Assembly: GCA_029785235.1 (NCBI GenBank)
Contig: JAFMAA010000004.1
Coordinates: forward strand, 1 to 64,000
DNA from: Nitrososphaerota archaeon
GTDB taxonomy: Archaea; Thermoproteota; Nitrososphaeria; Nitrososphaerales; UBA183
DNA length: 64,000 nucleotides
Direction: 5' to 3'
Shown: positions 60,243 to 64,000 of the stretch, one piece after another
Layout of the letters: each line of letters begins with the position of its first letter
How positions within the stretch are numbered: the stretch's first letter is position 1
The notes under the pieces: generated by a model
The model's database searches: none
Told to the model about the DNA's origin: nothing
Seen by the model: only the letters and a program-made list of their open reading frames with translations
Made by a program: the position numbers and the translations under genes

Positions 60243-60364
60243 AAGAGTACGCTCGGATTACGTTATCTTTAAATGTTTATGACCGTCGCAAAAAGGGTGG
60301 AGGTTATAGAAGTCTGTCATCGAAGAGTCTGTCTGTCTTAAAAGGCCCCGCAGCCTCTCCTTTC

Positions 60365-61429
60365 ATGTCGCCAGGAGACGGGGAACCCCTCGAGCTCTGC
60401 GAGGAATGCGGGTCCCCGCTGGTGGACGGCATCTGCGGGACCTGCGGGGCCGGGTTCAGGGAGGGCGCAAGCCCGGTGGGAGCCGCCCCTCTCGAGAGGG
60501 ACGAGCTGTCGCGGGTGCTCGGGAGGAACGTCGGGGCTAGGGCCCACGGATCCTACTCCCTCTCGATGCAGCAGGAGCAGGGGATGGGGCCGCTGCGGAA
60601 GCAGATCGACCTCCTGGTCGAGCAGTTCAACGCCTCCCCGGAAGCGAAGGCTGCCGCGAAGCGGAACGCGGAGACGCTTGCGGTCAAGGTCATGGAGGAG
60701 CTGGGCCCCAACAAGGCCGCCATAGCCTCGGTCGCCCAGGTCTTCATCGCGCAGGGGAGGAACCTCAGGGAGGTCAGCTCATGCATCTCGATGATCCATC
60801 CCGCGATGGACAGGCTGGGCGACGTCGTCGTCGAGGTGCGCCGGGAAACAGAGGAAGACATCAGGGTGCTGGTGGACGGGAGGGAAAGGCCCTACAAGTC
60901 GTACGCCAACGGGTTCTACAGAAGGCTGCGGATACCGATCTTCGCCTCGGACGGGAACGCCCTGGTCGAGCTGAAGGGGGCCATGCTAACCAAGAAGGGG
61001 TACGACCTCAAGAGGGTCGAGCCGAAGGGGCCGTCCGAGTTCGAAATCAGGGCGGACGAGACCAACTTCGAACTATTCAAGGTCCTTGAGGAGGCGAGGC
61101 TCTCGGGGAGGGCGGCGGTGGCCGGGACAGATCAGAGCGCAATGCTCAGGAAATACTCGATCTCCAAGCTGCGCCTCACCGGGAGGCTCCTCAAGGAAGC
61201 GGGCCTTCTGCAGCAGGTGAGCGGGGAGTTTGTCAGGCTGTTCGCTGAAGCGGTCGGCGACGGCAAGGGAAGATCCCCGAGGAAGCTTGCCGAGGAGGCC
61301 CTGGCTGACGCGTGCAAGAAGACCGTTCCGGAGCACCTCCGCAACTCCCTCTGGCAGAAGTACCACCTCAAGCCGTCCGGGATGAGGTCGCTCGTGGTCG
61401 TGTCCGAGCTCGCCGCCTGGCAAGGGTGA
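60365..61429 (+). CDS. TFIIB-like zinc-ribbon protein
   Basis: 354 residues. CEECGSPLVDGICGTCG is a TFB-type zinc ribbon, followed by long helical segments (AAKRNAETLAVKVMEEL, GRNLREVSSCISMIH) that could be cyclin-like, but with an unusual beta-containing insert. TFB-like factors on mobile elements may recruit RNA polymerase to element promoters. The cyclin reading is tentative. Confidence 0.5.
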   Translation: MSPGDGEPLELCEECGSPLVDGICGTCGAGFREGASPVGAAPLERDELSRVLGRNVGARAHGSYSLSMQQEQGMGPLRKQIDLLVEQFNASPEAKAAAKRNAETLAVKVMEELGPNKAAIASVAQVFIAQGRNLREVSSCISMIHPAMDRLGDVVVEVRRETEEDIRVLVDGRERPYKSYANGFYRRLRIPIFASDGNALVELKGAMLTKKGYDLKRVEPKGPSEFEIRADETNFELFKVLEEARLSGRAAVAGTDQSAMLRKYSISKLRLTGRLLKEAGLLQQVSGEFVRLFAEAVGDGKGRSPRKLAEEALADACKKTVPEHLRNSLWQKYHLKPSGMRSLVVVSELAAWQG

Positions 61430-61441
61430 GGTGGCGCCCCC

Positions 61442-62611
61442 ATGCCACCAGCCCAGCTGACCACAATCCCGTTGAACCTGGTCGAGCCCCACCCCAAGCT
61501 CGCGTTCAGGTTTGCCTACGACGTCAAGGGGCTCGCCGACTCGATCAGGGAGGCCGCCGACGAGAACACCCCCAACGGCCAGCTCAATCCAGGGAGGGTT
61601 ATCCTGAAGCCCGACGGGAAGGGGTATTACGTCTACGTCGGGGTGAGGCGCTACAAGGCGCTGAAGCTCCTCTACGACACGACCAGGGACGGAAGGTTCG
61701 GCTCCTACACTGCCTACGTCGACATCGGAATGGACGAGCTACAGATGTTCGTCAAGGCGAAGCGTGAGAACGACGAGGAGCGGGGGGAAAGACAGGGGCT
61801 CTCCGTCCTAGAGGAGCTGTTCGGGGTAACGATGATCAAGGATTCGATATCCCCCGACGGGCTAGACAAGTGGCTGAAGAGACTGGTCGACGTTGCGGCC
61901 AAGCTGGACGAGAAGAAGCTAAGGAAGCTGTGGGAGATCGAGCAGGCCGCCTCATCGAAGTTCAGGCTCCCGCACCTCGAGTTCCTTTGCAAGATCGGGA
62001 GCGAGGACGACCTCTACCTGACTGCGGCGACGGCGGTCGCCTTCAACTATGCGGGGAACGACATGGAAAGGGCCTGGGAGGACAGGAACTCGGTCCTCTC
62101 CCTCGGCTGGTTCAGACAGATGCTGCCGGAGATTAAGCCGGCGGAGGCCGGCAACGGCGGCAACGGAAGCTCGGGGCGAAGCTCCGTCAGGAAGACCAGA
62201 CCCAAGGCGACAAAGAAGATGGTCGGCGGGATGGAAGTGCACGAAGAGGCAGTGGTCCTCGTTCCGTGCCCCAGATGCGGAAGGCTGCACATGGTGGAAA
62301 CGAAGGGGAAGATAGAGGCGACCCACGTCCCGGAGGACCCCGACGGCGAGAGCAGGACGGAGGAGGCGGCGAGCGTCAGCAGGGTTGAGCGCGCCTGCTC
62401 GAAGTGCGGGGGCCGGTTCTTCGCGTTCATAGAGCACCTCGAGGGGCGGAAGTATGCCGCCGAACCGTCTGTGTCGATGAAGTTCAGGGAGCCGAAAAAA
62501 GTAGTCGAGGCGGTGGACCTCCGATACGACCGCAAGGAGAGCGTATGGCAGATCATAGCGGGTGACAAGGTCGTAGGTCCTCTGAATTTCGACGGGGAAT
62601 CCGGGAAATGA
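61442..62611 (+). CDS. ParB/Srx-like nuclease-fold protein with zinc ribbons
   Basis: 389 residues. The N-terminus (LTTIPLNLVEPHPKLAFRF, LADSIREA, GQLNPGRVIL, YVGVRRYKALKLL) is the ParB N-terminal domain. After a central helical region, zinc-ribbon Cys pairs (VPCPRCGRL ... ACSKCGGRF) occur. ParB-domain proteins sort or bind DNA in plasmids. No ParA is visible near it. Starts 12 bases after the previous stop, so cotranscribed. Confidence 0.75.
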   Translation: MPPAQLTTIPLNLVEPHPKLAFRFAYDVKGLADSIREAADENTPNGQLNPGRVILKPDGKGYYVYVGVRRYKALKLLYDTTRDGRFGSYTAYVDIGMDELQMFVKAKRENDEERGERQGLSVLEELFGVTMIKDSISPDGLDKWLKRLVDVAAKLDEKKLRKLWEIEQAASSKFRLPHLEFLCKIGSEDDLYLTAATAVAFNYAGNDMERAWEDRNSVLSLGWFRQMLPEIKPAEAGNGGNGSSGRSSVRKTRPKATKKMVGGMEVHEEAVVLVPCPRCGRLHMVETKGKIEATHVPEDPDGESRTEEAASVSRVERACSKCGGRFFAFIEHLEGRKYAAEPSVSMKFREPKKVVEAVDLRYDRKESVWQIIAGDKVVGPLNFDGESGK

Positions 62612-62631
62612 GCTGAGCGGGTCGTGAAAGG

Positions 62632-63027
62632 ATGCAGAAGAGCAGGAGAAGGGAAGAACTCGCGGTGCTGGTGGGTCTCGAAGTCCTGCTCTTGGGGGTC
62701 TCGTTTGACTCCCACGACCTGAGGAAGCTCCCGTTTCGTCCCTCCCAGGTCACCCGGGTCGTGAAGACACTTCTGGACGCGGGCGTGCTCACCCGGATTG
62801 GGAAGAAGCAGAAGTATCTCTTCACCGAAGAGTTCCGAAACCTGCTGAAGGAGCAGGTCCTCCAGAAGACCCCACGAAGCGGGATCATCCAGTTCCCCGT
62901 CATGTCCGCGTTCGACGCCTGCGGCGTGGAGCACTGGAGCGACCAGGAATTCGACCGCTTCGTCAGAACGCTGAAAGACCACTGGCAGTCCCTACGCAGG
63001 AAGCAGGCCGCAATGTCCAGCGGCTGA
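62632..63027 (+). CDS. Winged-helix regulator of element II
   Basis: 131 residues. FRPSQVTRVVKTLLDAGVLTRIGKKQKYLFTEEF is a winged helix; the rest is helical. The repeated GAACATT sites start within its 3' end and continue downstream, so it may bind them. Confidence 0.65.
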   Translation: MQKSRRREELAVLVGLEVLLLGVSFDSHDLRKLPFRPSQVTRVVKTLLDAGVLTRIGKKQKYLFTEEFRNLLKEQVLQKTPRSGIIQFPVMSAFDACGVEHWSDQEFDRFVRTLKDHWQSLRRKQAAMSSG

Positions 63028-63110
63028 ACATTGGAGTGCTCAGGGGCCGAACATTGTCCGAATTTGTTTTGTGCCCAGGTGTTGAACATTCCAATGTTCG
63101 GGTGGTGAAC
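63011..63110. promoter_or_regulatory. Cluster of GAACATT sites (operator or iteron)
   Basis: GAACATTG at 63026-63033 and 63049-63056, then the inverted repeat GAACATT-CC-AATGTTC at 63084-63099. A related caatgtcc occurs at 63011. Placed after the winged-helix gene, they fit either an operator or plasmid-type iterons. Confidence 0.7.
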
Positions 63111-63159
63111 GTGAGCCTAGCCACCCGCGTTATCTTGGCTCGGGGCCTTCTCCCACGGC

Positions 63160-63567
63160 TTGGAAGACGAATCGACCGGAAGGTGCAGGTTCTGCGGCCT
63201 CCTGTACTACTCGTGGAAGCTGCCGGAGCACGAAGCGCTTTGCAGCATGAGGCCCAGGCCCCCAGAGGCGTCAGACCCGCCGCATCCCCTTCTCCCAGAC
63301 GAGCACCCCCTTGAAGCTCCAAGAGTCGCACAGCTCCCGCGGGGACATCGGGCGGTCGTACAGCCTGCAGCGTCCCCACTCTGGCGTCTCATCCACATAG
63401 TGCCGGCAGGTCTCGCAACGCTCATCGTCCGAGCCCGCGCGGAAGCGAGGCGGGTCCATCGTTCTGGGACTGCACCTCGCGAGGATTTATGCCCTAGTTC
63501 CCTGAAACGGCTTCCCCAAAGACAGAGGGGTAGCCGAAACTGTGTCCCTCTTCGAAGGACCATCTAG
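63160..63567 (+). CDS. Possible zinc-finger mini-gene
   Basis: The first 35 codons from TTG 63160 read CRFCGLLYYSWKLPEHEALC, a convincing C2HC finger. The frame runs on to 63567 but overlaps a minus-strand gene and loses coding character. Probably a short gene or broken remnant. Confidence 0.3.
   Translation: MEDESTGRCRFCGLLYYSWKLPEHEALCSMRPRPPEASDPPHPLLPDEHPLEAPRVAQLPRGHRAVVQPAASPLWRLIHIVPAGLATLIVRARAEARRVHRSGTAPREDLCPSSLKRLPQRQRGSRNCVPLRRTI
63271..63459 (-). CDS. Small four-Cys protein
   Basis: 62 residues with CETCRHYV, GRCRLYD and LCDSWSF, a spacing typical of small Cys proteins that bind an iron-sulfur cluster or zinc. No closer family. Confidence 0.6.
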   Translation of the reverse strand: MDPPRFRAGSDDERCETCRHYVDETPEWGRCRLYDRPMSPRELCDSWSFKGVLVWEKGMRRV

Positions 63568-63606
63568 CTTCACTCGAACTGGCACGTTTTAGCGCAAGGA
63601 ACGCCA

Positions 63607-64000
63607 TTGCTTCGGTTGAGAACCCTACTCATCCTTCTGGTCTGTGCGGTCGTGGTGAATTCCTTCGCCGTTAGCTTCGCAGGGACCCAGCCGCATGACC
63701 CCTGCGATTCCTATGGCGACTGCATATCCAGCTCGGTCAGTTACATCCGTTCGAATCCTGACAGTTCGCTCTACGTCGGTGACAGCTTCAGCGTCCAAGT
63801 TTCCATCACGACCGGACAGAACACCACGAGCTACTCGGTGTCATGGTCTTACCCGCCCGTCTTCGAAAAGTCGGGAGACACCTTCGTGGTGGCAGAGAAC
63901 CAGACGGGAACATTTTCAGTCGATGCACTTGTCACGTTCACGGGTTCAATCACAGTCGGCAACACGACGCAGCCATTCACCTCTACCCTCGCGACGGCCC
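63607..64000 (+). CDS. Secreted protein, truncated by the window edge
   Basis: At least 131 codons open to the window end. From TTG 63607 an N-terminal signal helix (TLLILLVCAVVVNSFAVSFAG) is followed by a beta-rich domain (SLYVGDSFSVQVSITTGQN) as in Ig-like or surface proteins. Cys in DPCDSYGDC. Full length unknown. Confidence 0.65.
   Translation, partial: MLRLRTLLILLVCAVVVNSFAVSFAGTQPHDPCDSYGDCISSSVSYIRSNPDSSLYVGDSFSVQVSITTGQNTTSYSVSWSYPPVFEKSGDTFVVAENQTGTFSVDALVTFTGSITVGNTTQPFTSTLATA

Larger units (their letters stand above)
51365..64000. mobile_element. Element II: integrated at tRNA-Pro, continuing past the window
   Basis: An intact tyrosine integrase follows the tRNA. Genes after it are largely unrecognised, with many zinc fingers and membrane proteins, plus ParB-like, TFIIB-like and winged-helix regulators. 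No second copy of the tRNA-Pro 3' end was found up to 64,000, so the right boundary is outside the window, and some distal genes could be chromosomal. GC and codon use shift within the block, suggesting a mosaic. Confidence 0.7.

Noticed and set aside
1..64000. CRISPR arrays, rRNA genes or insertion sequences
   Set aside because: No regularly spaced repeats, no 16S/23S/5S signature and no transposase were seen by eye in the window.

Overview
This is GC-rich archaeal DNA made of a chromosomal core (about 23.57-51.36 kb) between two mobile elements. The core carries PolD subunits (DP2 start, DP1), a family B polymerase, Orc1/Cdc6, RPA, Alba, geranylgeranylglyceryl-phosphate synthase, ThyX, Elf1-type and ZNRD2-type zinc proteins, and tRNA genes with introns. 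Having PolD together with these genes and many tRNA introns points to the TACK archaea and argues against Crenarchaeota. A Nitrososphaeria/Thaumarchaeota relative is my best guess, by inference only.

Element I (1-23,569) looks like a virus or virus-like plasmid. Bases 1-77 recur exactly at 23,459-23,535, so it closes as a circle of 23,458 bp. The minus arm (20-4,933) holds a catalytic-domain-only tyrosine recombinase, a HerA/FtsK-like ATPase with degenerate Walker motifs and membrane proteins. The plus arm (5,046-13,575) encodes membrane and secreted proteins, including a CPBP-protease-like protein and a 1,169-residue surface protein with a LamG-like domain. From 16,419 to 23,446 runs an almost unbroken series of small genes joined by ATGA/TTGA overlaps. 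They include a ribbon-helix-helix protein, two cytosine-C5-methyltransferase-like proteins, an HNH-like protein and many Cys-rich miniproteins. The element ends by fusing to the DP2 gene through a composite junction with short microhomologies; this could be real integration, a rearrangement or an amplification/assembly chimera.

The core includes an operon of a RecA-like protein without a P-loop, two small paralogues and a PolB with an altered catalytic motif C. It also has a glycan-type pair (deacetylase, ATP-grasp), a tandem ThyX pair, and a DP1-Cdc6 replication neighbourhood. About 2 kb from cdc6, a non-coding stretch (42,979-43,813) holds several origin-recognition-box-like repeats in both orientations and is very probably a replication origin. 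tRNAs seen are Leu(CAG), Ser (large insertion), Thr(GGT) and Pro(CGG).

Element II starts at tRNA-Pro (51,365) with an intact tyrosine integrase and runs off the window. Its cargo includes several zinc-finger membrane proteins, an AN1-TM-CAP protein, and a 567-residue fusion of a 2H-phosphoesterase, a calcineurin-like phosphoesterase and a Nudix hydrolase. It also has a TFIIB-like zinc-ribbon protein, a ParB-like protein and a winged-helix protein followed by an operator-like repeat cluster. The triple fusion, the origin, the PolB operon and the element I junction are the most interesting items.
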